This document shows positions 23,392-33,490 of a stretch of 64,000 bases of DNA, one piece after another (position 1 is the stretch's first letter; each line of letters begins with the position of its first letter). The notes under the pieces were generated by a model. The model was not told the origin of the DNA. It made no database searches and saw only the letters and a list, made by a program, of their open reading frames with translations. The stretch is taken from the NCBI RefSeq assembly GCF_032884065.1, contig NC_088866.1:46224653-46288652 (forward strand), written 5' to 3'. This DNA is from Artemia franciscana (taxonomy: Eukaryota > Arthropoda > Branchiopoda > Anostraca > Artemiidae). The translations under genes were made by a program, and so were the position numbers.

Positions 23392-24215
23392 CACTTTTCG
23401 TGTGAAATGCACCCTTTTTTTTCATTGCACTCTTTCACTCCATGGACTTGCACTCTTTTTTCCCTTTATTTGCTCTTTGCAGTCTTTTTTGCATTCTTTT
23501 ATGAAATAATGATAGAAGTAGCATTCAGCAAAATAAAATAAATTCAAATTATTTACGTGCAAAATTTAGAACAGTTAGATGCAAAATGCAGTAAGGTGAT
23601 GGAGAAGCAACAACCAAAACAAACATTATCAAAGTCTACTCTTCTACTGTCTACAGTCTACTGATCAACAGATATACTTCTACAGTCTACTGATCAAATT
23701 CTCCACAGACTTTAGGCCCATGCACCATTCTAAAGCATGAATAACCAATCATTCAAATAAATGACATAGCACTTTAATAAACAGAAAGCATTAATACCAT
23801 TATGTCTAGATTGGATTTTCAGGAGGGGAAAGGTGGAATATTCGGCGAACGACAAATTTCCTGCAGAGAAATTTTCCAGGGGGGGGGCCTTGAATTTGCT
23901 TTCTTTAGCAATTCCAGCCCCATGTAACGGTTAAGTTAGTTTTATAAAAATGACACAAAACCTTGTTTGAAGCTACACTATAATATCATCTAAAAAGAAT
24001 TTTGCAATTTTTTTTTCAAATCTGCACATTCTGCAAGAGATAATCTAACTCTTTTGAAGCCTATAGTATTGTAAAATAAATTGTTAAAGCCGTTAAATAT
24101 ATGTTTTTTTTATCAAAGAATTTTTAACAGAAGCAATAAATAAGTCAAACAATACATAGAAGTACATATAGAAAAAAATAGAGAATTTCTTACAGAATAA
24201 ATATATAGTTCTTAC

Positions 24216-24268
24216 CTAGCTCCATAACACTTGGCTCATTTGAAACATAAGGTATATCACCAACTTTC
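24216..24268 (-). CDS. HYLS1: HYLS1 exon 3
   Basis: 53 coding bases, residues 81 (part) to 99 (part). Acceptor ttatttcag precedes 24268; donor gagctag|gtaagaac follows 24216. It encodes RKVGDIPYVSNEPSVMEL. Together with the end of exon 2 this gives RKVYRKVGDIPYVSNEP, comparable to the RKVLRRKPDGEVLVTDES motif of human HYLS1. Phases are 2 in and 1 out, matching exons 2 and 4. It is a micro-exon flanked by a 1.0-kb and a 10.8-kb intron. Confidence 0.82.
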
Positions 24269-25298
24269 CTGAAATAATAGATTTTAGGGGTATTAAAAAT
24301 TAAAGACTATTTCACCATTTAATATATTAGCTTTTAAACATTTCTTATAGTTATTTTAGTAAAACAAAAATTAATATTTAATATAATTAAATTTTCAATA
24401 AACCTAATATTTTCTTCTTATACAATTTATTTAACATAAGGCATGTCACTGACTTTTTTGAGATTGAAGACAGTTTTTTTTTTCATATTCTTCTTTTTAG
24501 ATACTTATTTTTTTTAACTTAGAGGCAAATAACACACACACTTTTTATGTTTCTGGCCCTCTAGTCATATTCCAAGAAAGATCTTCCAAGATATTTTACA
24601 GGATATAGACATGATCTTCGTTTATCAAATCCTTCCTTGCCATGATATAATTTTTTGTCAAAATCATAAAAGGGTTTGGAAGTGCAAAGAGTTTACTTAT
24701 CAACTATAATATGTACTATTTGGATATCCCAAAATTTTTCATTAATCAATACCATTAATCAAATGCTATCTCATTTGCAATATCAAATCACAAAGTATTT
24801 GCAATATTTTCATTTGCTTACACACTTGTTTCAGGCTTAAGCATCCTAACTTCCTATTTTTCAAAGCAATGAAGTTTCAATAGGCCCCAGCTTTCAGTTG
24901 AAATAAGACCAATATATAAAAATAAAACAGGCTATATTTTAAGGGAAAACTGTATTTTATGGAAGGAGCTATTCAAGTTGTTATATAATTTAGGAAATTT
25001 ATCTTAAAACCCATCTAAGCCTTTAGTTCATGGTGCCTACAAAGATACCATAATTAAGAAAGGTGTCTACAGGGAAGTGCAAGGAGCTTCAGTCCTCCCC
25101 ATTCCCACCTAGATGACCAAGAGTGCCAAAAAAAAATAATTTGGAAAATACAATACTTTTCTAGCAAACAAGCTATTTTCTACACTTTAGTCTCCCCTCC
25201 CTACAATGTTTACAGCCCTCTCAGCTCTAGGAAACCTTCGTACAGATCTCCTTGCTTCAAACACCAACAGAATAGTAAGAATATTTTTAAATTAATAC
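24269..25298 (-). other. HYLS1 intron 2 (1.0 kb)
   Basis: Donor ag|gtatta at 25298, acceptor tttcag ending at 24269, phase 2. AT-rich; I see no repeat or gene in it. Confidence 0.75.
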
Positions 25299-25452
25299 CT
25301 ATAAACTTTCCTTGTCCATTTAACATCTTTATGTCCATTAGTTGTGTGTTCTTCCTCATTACTAACGTCAGATGCATTCTCTTTACTCTTTGGAGAACCA
25401 TTTGTTTCAGAATGTTTTCCTTCACATTTTTGCTTCAAAAGAACTTCCATAT
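25299..25452 (-). CDS. HYLS1: HYLS1 exon 2
   Basis: 154 coding bases, residues 30 (part) to 81 (part). Acceptor gttttttag precedes 25452; donor tttatag|gtatta follows 25299. An earlier gt after ggaaa would put exon 3 out of frame and into a stop, so the later donor was chosen. It starts DMEVLLKQK, completing the N-terminal helix begun in exon 1. A hydrophilic, probably disordered stretch follows (SETNGSPKSKENASDVSNEE, then HTTNGHKD). It ends KWTRKVYR, entering the conserved RKVxR motif. Confidence 0.82.
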
Positions 25453-25684
25453 CTAAAAAACTTTAATCATGTAAATCATACATATGTGCAGATAGGCTCT
25501 TAAGAAGGAGAGTCTGGGATGATTTTTTCCTGGGGGGGGGGGGTCAAAAATATAAAACACATAAAAATCCATCCAAAAAAGGGAAAAATCAATGAAAATC
25601 CAGATGTTTTAATGAGTTGTATATTAATGTTAAACCAGTCTCTTTACCATTCCAGACCCTTAAAATATAATAAAAAAAGGTAAA

Positions 25685-25935
25685 GTACATGGGTATTAGA
25701 CTTCACTGTCCCTACTGGAAGGGCTGATCTCCTGTTCATGGTACTTCAGGCAGGAATTGCACTGGAAGGTTGGGTACTAGCCATCCTGTACTTATGCACA
25801 CCCTTGCTCTTTACCTTAGCATGACTTCTCCAGGTACCCATTAGAGCTAGAGTAGACTCTGGCATAGCTTGCAAAGTCACACCTCTAATCCTTGTTCCAA
25901 AACAAATAATCAGTGACACCAAGACTCAAAACATT
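25685..25935 (-). mobile_element. SINE copy 2, diverged, minus strand
   Basis: Reverse complement of the body of the SINE at 5204-5511. Shared segments include ctccaggtacccat and agggctgatctcc, plus matches around gcaaagtcacacc and ataatcagtgacac. The tRNA-like head with boxes A and B is not recognisable here, so the copy is 5'-truncated or eroded. No clear TSD. Confidence 0.7.
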
Positions 25936-25939
25936 GTCC

Positions 25940-26290
25940 TCAAATATAATACATGTCTAAAAAAAAAGCTGCCACAAAATATATGTTATATTTTGAATTT
26001 TGTGTATTGCTTTCCAATGTTTCTTTGGCTAACTTCACTTTGATCAACTAGTGTTGCTAGGTTTTCTATTTTCTATTTAGGTATAAACTATTAAGGTATT
26101 TTGGTATTTTCTATTTATTAGGCATTAGGCATTAAACTCTATTTAGGCATAAACAATTTTCTATTTAGGTATAAACCAGCGTTGATCAAAATTTTTACCC
26201 TTACAGTAGTAAAATAAAATACATGTTTAAAAAAAAAACTCCAACAAAGTATAAACCACATTTTCTTTTGTTTTTTAATGTCCATACCCT
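25940..26290. repeat. Short direct repeat and minisatellite
   Basis: The phrase aatacatgt(c/t)taaaaaaaaa with following (c/g)caacaaa...tata occurs near 25950 and 26217. Between them, at about 26066-26180, variants of ttttctatttaggtataaac repeat three to four times. Confidence 0.5.
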
Positions 26291-26544
26291 ACTGTAGTTT
26301 GTTTTTGATAAATCGAAATGATTTTATGCTTTTTATTGCAGTTCACATGATTATACCATTCAGCTTCCCTAGCATCATATTTAAAGTTCATTACTTGGCC
26401 ACAGTTTCTGACTGTGGCCAAAGATATCTTTAGCCAAAGATAGCCTTCGGCCAAAAATACTGTCATTCCTCTATTTAGTTGCTTCAAGCAAAAACATTAA
26501 AATAGACTGACCTAGGATGTGACAAGATCTATCCCCTAATCAAG

Positions 26545-27175
26545 GAGGCACACTCGTGCCTCTATAAAGAGGCGACACACGACAATGTTAAGCGATCTTC
26601 GGTTCCAGTGGTCGCAGACGGATGGGGAGGGATGCATTTCGTAGCCCGAGCTCCAACTAAGAAACCTGCAAAATTTCATCCCCCTCCAACTTTTTCTTCA
26701 TGGGGAAAATCTGGCCGAAAGTTTCGACCTGTCAACCCAAGCCCCCCTTTAACGTTGTCCGATCGGGCTGAAATTCACAAGTTAAGGTCCCCTAGGGCCC
26801 AGGAGCTTATCCGCGAAATTTCAGCTTGATCCGATAACTCCTTCCTGTTTTCCAGAAACCACGCATAGCCACTTAAAATTCATTTACTTTTTTTTTCGCC
26901 ACGCCTACAGGTCACATCCGACATCGGATCTGGGTGTACGAAGACTCATTCGATGCGGAATTCTCCGAGTAAGTGCCCATGAAAGTTTCGTAGGAAAATC
27001 TTAACCCCCCGAAAGTTTCGACCCTCCAACCCCCCCCCCACCCCTTTTAACGTTGTCCGATCGGGCTGAAATTCACAAGTTAAGGTCCCCTACGGCCCAG
27101 GAGCTTATCTGCGAAATTTCAGCTTGATCCGATAACTCCTTCCCTGTTTTCCAGAAACCACCCATTAGCTATTTA
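26545..27175 (+). repeat. Hairpin plus two copies of a 300-bp unit
   Basis: A perfect short hairpin gaggcac-actc-gtgcctc sits at 26545-26562. Then a unit containing cgaaagtttcgacc, taacgttgtccgatcgggct, gaaattcacaagttaagg, gcgaaatttcagcttgatcc and gttttccagaaacca occurs at about 26713-26880 and again at 27013-27165. Copies are more than 90% alike by eye in the shared part. No ORF of note. The hairpin near one edge is reminiscent of some DNA-transposon ends, but the family is unknown. Confidence 0.6.
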
Positions 27176-27203
27176 AATTAACGGATTTCTCTCCATAAGA
27201 GCC

Positions 27204-28030
27204 CATGTTAATTTGAAATTTTTAAAAGCTATTGAGAAGTTATATTTACACACATGCAAGTTATTAGCTCAGTTGGTAGAGCGTGAGACTTTTAATCCTC
27301 GGGTCAAGGGTTCAAGTCCCTTACGGGCGGTTTTTTTTTCACAACATCAAAAAAATTTTGATAACACCTGGACAGCTTATCATTTGAGAGATAACAGAAT
27401 ATTAGCTTCTTATGAGCAAAAGAAACATTTCGGTCATTCTATCTATTTTTTTTCTATTTTATACAATGATTTAAAAGCGGGGGGGGGGGGTTCCTCTCCT
27501 AATTCCTGTACGAGGAGTACAGGAATTATTAAATTACATCCACCATGGATTGTAGAAAAACGTACAGAATTAATATGAAAAAAAAATTAAACCTGTACAA
27601 AAGAGTCTTTAAAAGCGGGGGGTTTGCCTCTCCTAATAGTCTTCTTATAGTCCTAATAGTCTAATAGTCCCATGTTAATTTTTGAAATTCTTAAAAGTTA
27701 CGAATATCAACATTCAAGTACATCAAAATAATCAGCTCGGCACGGCGAGAATGACTGCAAGCATCATAAAAATCCAGCTCCATTCCAGAAAAATTTTTGA
27801 TAACACCTGGACAGCTTATCATTTGAGAGATAACAGAATATTAGCTTCTTATGAGCAAAAGAAACATTTCGGTCATTCTATCTATTTTTTTTCTATTTTA
27901 TACAATGATTTAAAAGCGGGGGGGGGGCGGCAGCCACCCAAGTTCCTCTCCTAATTCCTGTACGAGGAGTACAGGAATTATTAAATTACATCCACCATGG
28001 ATTGTAGAAAAACGTACAGAAATAATATGA
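27204..28030 (+). repeat. Direct repeat of about 465 bp spacing, two copies
   Basis: Both copies begin cccatgttaattt(tt)gaaatt at 27204 and 27669. They become almost identical from ttttgataacacctggacag (27356 and 27798) through caccatggattgtagaaaaa to aatatgaaaaaa. Each leaves open the same frame (NTWTAYHLRDNRILASYEQK, then HFGHSIYFFSILYNDLKAGG), but it runs into a G tract and is not assignable. The segments between the start and the conserved block differ: copy 1 has the tRNA-Lys-like relic. Confidence 0.75.
27258..27330 (+). tRNA. tRNA-Lys(TTT)-like relic
   Basis: The core matches tRNA-Lys: tagctcagttggtagagcg (D arm, box A), agacttttaatc around a TTT anticodon, ggttcaagtccc (T loop, box B) and 3' acceptor acgggcg plus discriminator G, followed directly by nine Ts (Pol III terminator). 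However the 5' acceptor (aagttat) cannot pair with acgggcg, and the anticodon stem tgaga/tcctc is mostly unpaired. It is therefore a pseudogene or a tRNA-derived element, not a working gene. It lies inside one copy of a duplicated block (27204 and 27669). Confidence 0.6.
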
Positions 28031-28496
28031 AAAAAACTTCGTTTTCTTAAAGAGTTAAAGAGGCTGCGTCCCAAAGTCGAACCTTAAAACGTACAGGAAT
28101 TAGAAGAGGCAGTTGGGGGGCTGCCGCCCCCCAAACCCCCAGCTTTTAAAGACTCTTTTGTACAGGTTTTTTGTTTTTTTGCTAACCCCCAGCTCTTGGC
28201 TTCGGAAAGGCCCTCTTTTAATTAACAAAAAATTGAAATGAATGAATAATGGAATAACTTCGAAAAATGTTAAACACAAGAGGACAGGAGAACCATTGCG
28301 CCGAAACTAGTAATTAGTAACAATGAAGTCCCCCCCCCCAAAAAAAAAAAACCTGTACAAAAGAGTCTTTAAAAGCTGGGGGTTTGGGGGGCGGCAGCCC
28401 CCCAACTTCCTTTTCTAATTCCTGTACGTTTTAAGGTTCGACTTTGGGACGCAGCCTCTTTAACTCTTTAAGAAAACGAAGTTTTTTTCATATTAT
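28021..28496. repeat. Near-perfect palindrome, about 150-bp arms
   Basis: Left arm 28021-28172 and right arm 28346-28496 are reverse complements with only a few differences. Landmarks are cgttttcttaaagagttaaa, gaggctgcgtcccaaagtcg, gggggctgccgcccccca and gactcttttgtacaggttt, each inverted on the right. The 173-bp spacer is unrelated. Part of the arm (cctgtacaaaagagtcttta) also occurs at 27592-27613. High arm identity suggests recent origin or ongoing conversion. Could be a foldback or MITE-type end pair; no ORF. Confidence 0.85.
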
Positions 28497-29191
28497 ATGA
28501 ACTATAGTAACTGGCTTGACAAAATTTGAAAGGTAAAATTAAGGACACAATTGTTTAACAATCTAGTAACAGGATTTGCCAAAAAACTTTTTCTAATTCC
28601 AGCTTACTTCACTGATTTCTATACATTAATTCCAGGAATACTATTCTGTTTATATTGTCATATTATATTCATTATAGTAATGCTATTTGTTATTTTTCTA
28701 TTTTTATATTATTTTGTTTGTTTTGACAACTTGTCACCTTGTGACAGAATTGTGAATATTGCCATGTCTTGGAATCTCAAGGAAACTCAACACACTTAAA
28801 ACCTGCATGTTACAAGCTATGACTGCTTTGTGCTACTGCAAGGTAAGTCACTAGACTAACAGTGTTTAGAGCTACTTTTGGACAAGCGTCTTTGTGCTGT
28901 AATAAATTATTGTTATTTTGGAGTATATTTTGTTAATACAATGTATGGCTCCCATGGCACCAATAAAGTTAATAGTTTTCCAAAGAGTTTGTTTGCTTCC
29001 CATATAACTTCATTTTTGGCTTTACAGCAATTTTTGTAGCAAACAACCTATTTTGTAGCATATCAGACATAGGAAATAACTGAATAAGCTAATAACTTAA
29101 AAGTGTGATGAGAAAAGACCTGTTCTATTGTTTGTGAAGTATGAGCAGGTACTAGTGTTATTGCATTGACTGAAATCAACGTCATTGATAA
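28497..29191. other. Non-coding interval in HYLS1 intron 1
   Basis: No gene supported. 28880-28920 (gtgctgtaataaattattgttatt) has the look of a LINE 3' end, but no coding part precedes it. Confidence 0.35.
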
Positions 29192-30345
29192 AACAATTCA
29201 TGGTTACGAACTGTAAGTAAGGAGCAACCCAGCTCAATAGTAGCCAAAACTAAAAAAAAAGAGAAAACTAAAAAAAAATCAGAATTTTTATATCAACAGA
29301 TATATCAAACGAATTGCATTTTTATTCTAATTTCAAATTCATAAGTTTCATCAAGTTTAGTCTTATCAATAAAAAGTTACGAGCCTGAAAGTTTACCTTA
29401 TTTTAGAAAAAAAAAAGGGGAAACACCCTCTGAAAGTCAAGGAATCTTAACGAAATCACACCATCAGATTCAGCATATCAGAGAGCCCTACTGTAGAAGT
29501 TTCAAGCTCCTATCTGCAAAAATATGAAATTTTGTATTTTTTGCCAGAGTGAATGTGTGTTTTTTTTCTGGAGTGAATGTATCAACTTAGTGCCCTATTG
29601 AAGTTCTAGTGCCCTTTTAAGTGACCAAGAAAATTGGAGGGAAACTAGGCCTCCTCTTGTGCTCATTTTCCCCGAAGTCACCCAATCAAATTTTTGGGAT
29701 AAAAATGTTGCTCAACATAGTCAGAAAATCTAATAACTATGTATTTGAGGATGAAATAATCCCCCACAGTCACTAAAGGAAGGGCTGCAAGTTGTAAGCT
29801 TTGCCCATTGTTTACATATGGTATACGTTATTGCAAAGTCTACAGACTTTTCAGGGGGGGGGGATTTTTTCTGGTGTGTGTATAGGGGGGGGGTTACGTG
29901 GGAGGATCTTGCTATGGAGGAATTTTTCATCAGGGAAGGGAATTTTCCATGAAGGGGGCGCTGGATATCCCAGCACTATTTAAAAAATGATCAGAAATTA
30001 AATAAAAAGAAACAAGTTTTTTAAACTAAAAATAAGGAGCAATTTTAAAACTTAAAACAAACGGAAACTATTAAGTATATGAGGGGGTTCACCTTCCTTG
30101 TCTATACCTTGCTCTTTAAACTAAAGTTTTTTTTTAATATTTTCAAAAGAGCTATTTATTCCAGTCAAATGGCCTTTGTGATTCAGGGGTCATTCTTAAA
30201 GAATTGGAACACAATTTGAACTCTAGCTAAAGAGTGAGGTATTGATGAGGGGGCAAACACCCTCATATACGTAATAATTTCTGTTTGTTTCAAGTTTTAA
30301 TGTTGCTCCTTACTTTCAGTTGAAAAAAATTCTTTTTTTTTATTT
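29192..30345 (+). mobile_element. Unclassified interspersed repeat R1, copy 1
   Basis: Starts with the hairpin-like aattcatggttacgaactgt and aagtaaggagcaaccc. It runs through aagtttcatcaagtttagtc, catcagattcagcatatcag, gtttcaagctcctatctgca and agttctagtgccctttt, and ends near gctccttactttcagttgaa. The last about 90 bp are the reverse complement of an internal segment near 30005-30090. Copy 2 at 62537-64000 follows the same order. No coding capacity; a non-autonomous DNA element is possible. Confidence 0.7.
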
Positions 30346-30354
30346 AATCTAACT

Positions 30355-31240
30355 AGAGATGAAAGTAATTGCAACATTAGAAAACTCAACATTGTTGCAC
30401 TTGGTGTCCCTGATGTTTCAGATGCTGCTATCTTTATCACAGACCATCTTGAATACCTCTGCTTCTAAAAGAACACCACCAGTAATTTTCACTGTTCCTA
30501 AATTATTTGATACTGGGGTGCCTTGTGACATGATTTTGGAGTTCTCTAAAGCTTATGACATTGTCACAAGTGACTTGCAATGGAGCTACATACAGTCGAG
30601 GTTAAAGAAAAATCCCTGCTCTGGGTCCTTGATTTTCTTCACCTGAAATCTCAATGAGTTGAGTCATTTGATGGTCTGGTAACCATATTCCTTCTTCTTC
30701 TAAGCAAATTTGAGTAGAGTTCCTCAGGGAAGTGTTTTGGGTCCTGTACTATTTAATATCTTTATCAATGATGCTCCTTTTAGTAACAGCAGTAAAATTA
30801 ACACTCTATGCTGATGACTCAAAGCTTCCTGGACCAGTCGTGTCATGAGAAAATCCTGCCCTTAAACAAAATAATCTGAGACTGCTTGGTCCATGGACTG
30901 AGGCTTGACTTCTTGAATTCAATGTTACCAAGTTCCAAATGATTCTTGTTAAGCAGTCTACCTTATCCAGAGCTTAGACCAACCCTTTTCATCAAGAACC
31001 ATCAACAGTTGGAACAAACTACATGAAGATACAGTTACTACTAAATCTGTTGCCATTTTCAAAAAAAATACTGGATGCTGAGTCATCCACAAGAGAGTGT
31101 AAACTTGGCTGGGATGCTACTACTCATCCAACTGCACCTGGTCATTCAACTATCATGAGAGCAATTTCAAAGATCAATTATGAAGCTTCACAAGGAAAAA
31201 TCTTCATATTGCTCCAAGCTGCAATTTAAGGTCACCATTG
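30355..31240 (+). mobile_element. CR1-like LINE fragment L3, copy 1
   Basis: Degenerate reverse transcriptase: MILEFSKAYDIV near 30530, SRVPQGSVLGPVLFNIFIND near 30714-30773, LYADDSKL near 30800-30825 (catalytic YADD retained). The C-terminal part is RTINSWNKLHED... then KKILDAESSTRECKLGWDAT near 31000-31115. Several frameshifts. A displaced piece KKDLKVLEDVQRCATKVIS lies just downstream at 31405-31465, out of the usual order. Similar C-termini occur at 34770-35165 and, inverted, at 43014-43465. Confidence 0.7.
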
Positions 31241-31489
31241 AGAACAAACTAAAAATTCAGTACCTATGTTAAGAAGTCTGTTGCTAGTTCAACTCTGGGG
31301 TGTACCAAGCAAACCCTTTCCACTTGTTCCCCAGCAGTCTTCTGTGTAAGGAACTTTTTGTCCTAAGCTTGAAGTTGGAATGTCTATAGCCTCCCATAAT
31401 GTAAAAAAGACTTAAAAGTTTTGGAAGATGTTCAGAGATGTGCCACCAAAGTGATATCCAACATTTGGGTCATTAGACTTAGGTCTGAA

Positions 31490-31880
31490 ATAGCCTAGTA
31501 GATTCAGGCATGATATATTAGATTTAAGATTTAGAGAATAGGATTGACAAAGTAGATTTAGGCTTAACATAATAGATGCAGGCTTGAACATTAAACTTAT
31601 CTAAGTAGATTTAGGCTTAACATAATACATGCAGGCTGAGAATATTAGACTTATGTCTGAAAGAGTAGATTCAGTCAGGATATAATAGATTTAAGATTTA
31701 GATAATAGGATTGACAAAGTAGATTTAGGCTTAATATAATAGATGTAGGCTTGGAAAATTAAGACTTACGTCTGAAATAGTAGATTCAGGCATGATATAA
31801 TAGATTTAAGATTTAGAGAATAGGATTGACAAAGTAGATTTAGGCTTAACATAATAAATGCAGGCTTGGAATATTAGAAA
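31490..31880 (+). repeat. Minisatellite, units around tagatt(c/t)aggc
   Basis: Short units such as gtagatttaggcttaacataatagatgc recombine into a higher-order block: gattcaggcatgatata(t/a)tagattt begins near 31501, 31668 and 31783 (spacings 167 and 115). Confidence 0.75.
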
Positions 31881-31894
31881 TAGGTTTTGAATGA

Positions 31895-32558
31895 GGGCAA
31901 TAGAACTTGTATGTGTTATCTTTTTTCTTTATTTTACAGTCTAATTTTTTTTTTAAGTTGTAATTCAATACAACTATTAATTAGTTGCATTAGTTAGTTA
32001 ATTATTAGTTAACATGCTAGGTTTTGGCAGAGGATAACAAAATTTGTAAGTGTTATTTTTTTCTTTATTTTACATTCTAAATTAAAATGAAAGTTGCAAT
32101 TTACTGCAACTATTAATTAGTTGCATTAGTTAGTTAATTATTAGTTAACAGGCTAGGTTTCGATAGAGGACAACAGAGCTTGTATGTGTTATCTTTTGTC
32201 TTTATTTTAGAACATAAATTAAAAGGAGAGTTGCAATTTATTATGACTATTAATTAGTTGCATTAGTTAGTTAATTATTAGTTAACATGCTAGGTTTTGA
32301 TAGAGGACAACAGAGCTTGTATGTGTTATCTTTTTTCTTTATTTCAGAGCATAAATTAAAAGGAAAATTGCAATTTATTACAACTATAAATCAATTGCAT
32401 TAGTTAGTTAATGATTAGTTTGCATGCTAGGTTTTGGCAGAGGACAACAGAGCTTGTATGTGTTATCTTTTTCCTTTACTTTACAGACTAAATTAAAAGT
32501 AAGGTTGAAACTTACTGCAACTATTTATTAGATGCTAGGTTTTGGTACAAGACAACAG
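31895..32558 (+). repeat. Five tandem 137-bp monomers upstream of RTE-like LINE C1
   Basis: The landmark tgtatgtgttatctt occurs at 31908, 32045 (variant), 32181, 32318 and 32455, a period of 136-137 bp. Each unit has ctttattttacag, gttgcattagttagttaatt and gctaggttt(t/c)g(g/a)(c/t)agaggacaacag. The array ends exactly where non-repetitive sequence leading to the endonuclease start of LINE C1 begins. Arrays of monomers act as promoters in some LINEs (mouse L1); whether that applies here is inference. Confidence 0.8.
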
Positions 32559-33490
32559 ATAGGGGAATGCCCTACAGATATGTAGAGTACCACCATAGTT
32601 GGCAGGGACCAAGAGGGACCTTGTCCCTAGGAGTCCATAATAGAAACTGGGGTACCCTCGCCCAGGGGCATAAATACAGGTGGAGGAAGAAGAAGGTCCC
32701 TCAAATTTACATTCAACAGGGCCCACTGGCGTGTCCACATGTCTCGTGAGTTACAAACCTCCTCCCAGTAATGGCTTAAATTGCATAGTGTTGCAGAAAA
32801 CCATCATGGGAGGATCTTCTTTAGGACAAATGTGGCAGGATCCTCATCAGCCGTAAGATCCTGATCTATGGACAATGGCCTCTGCAAAGGGCTGCCTTCA
32901 CCTTTTTGGGGTACCTACAAGACTGGGTATCTTACGGTCAACTTTTCTCACTTGAGGAGTGGCACCCCTCAAGGAAATTATAGCCTAGTAAACAAGATAA
33001 CATTTGCACAGGATTCTGAATATTAGATAATTCTTCTGACAAGGAAATTATAGCCTAGTAAACAAGATAACATTTGCACAGGATTCTGATTATTAGATAT
33101 TTCTTCTGAGCTTAGTCTGATTTTATGGGCATTTTTAGGCCTGAAAAACCTCTTCCTAACTAATTTGTCTACTGTGGGTTTTCCACCCCATAGTAGCATA
33201 ATATTTGTAGGCACAAATATATAATGAGTCAGAGGTATTAGGCGTGGGACTGTCTGTGCAGGATTTCGACTCATATTGAAAGAAGAGCAGCACAAAGTGC
33301 TGAAAACCATGTTGTGACAAAGATGGGCCCAGGATTGCACAAAGCCTCCAACCAAACTGGAGGTCCCAGGGACTTCTTGCTGTCTGGTTCTAAGCCAGCT
33401 TAAGTGTTTTGGAGTAGAATTGAGAAGATATGTTGGTCCCTGTCCTGCACTGGTTCATTACTTTTCCTAAGGCTAAAATAATTTCAATGA
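32559..33490 (+). mobile_element. Probable 5' leader of RTE-like LINE C1
   Basis: Unique sequence between the monomer array and the endonuclease start. It contains a 70-bp tandem duplication (32971-33040 and 33041-33110, three differences, starting aaggaaattatagcctagta). No long ORF. Assignment as LINE leader rests on position only. Confidence 0.4.

Larger units (their letters stand above)
13403..24215 (-). other. HYLS1 intron 3 (10.8 kb) carrying a LINE nest
   Basis: Donor ctag|gtaaga at 24215, acceptor ttcttctag ending at 13403, phase 1. Most of it is the LINE nest at 14919-23391. The unoccupied parts are 13403-14918 and 23392-24215. They hold a G-rich dispersed repeat (13558-13660), a local duplication near 13800-13890 (tttgcaaatcagtgctt twice, ggtacaaaggagtttgcaa twice) and a T-rich ttgcactctttt minisatellite at about 23392-23500. 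Confidence 0.75.

Noticed and set aside
25299-25303. Alternative HYLS1 exon 2 donor after ggaaa
   Set aside because: It would place exon 3 in a frame with an immediate stop; the donor three to five bases later restores the frame and the conserved RKVYRKVG.
26275-26487. Minus-strand ORF as an additional HYLS1 exon
   Set aside because: Exons 1 and 2 already join in phase, no suitable acceptor precedes it, and the sequence has no HYLS1 similarity.
27258-27330. Functional tRNA-Lys gene
   Set aside because: Acceptor stem cannot pair and the anticodon stem is broken.
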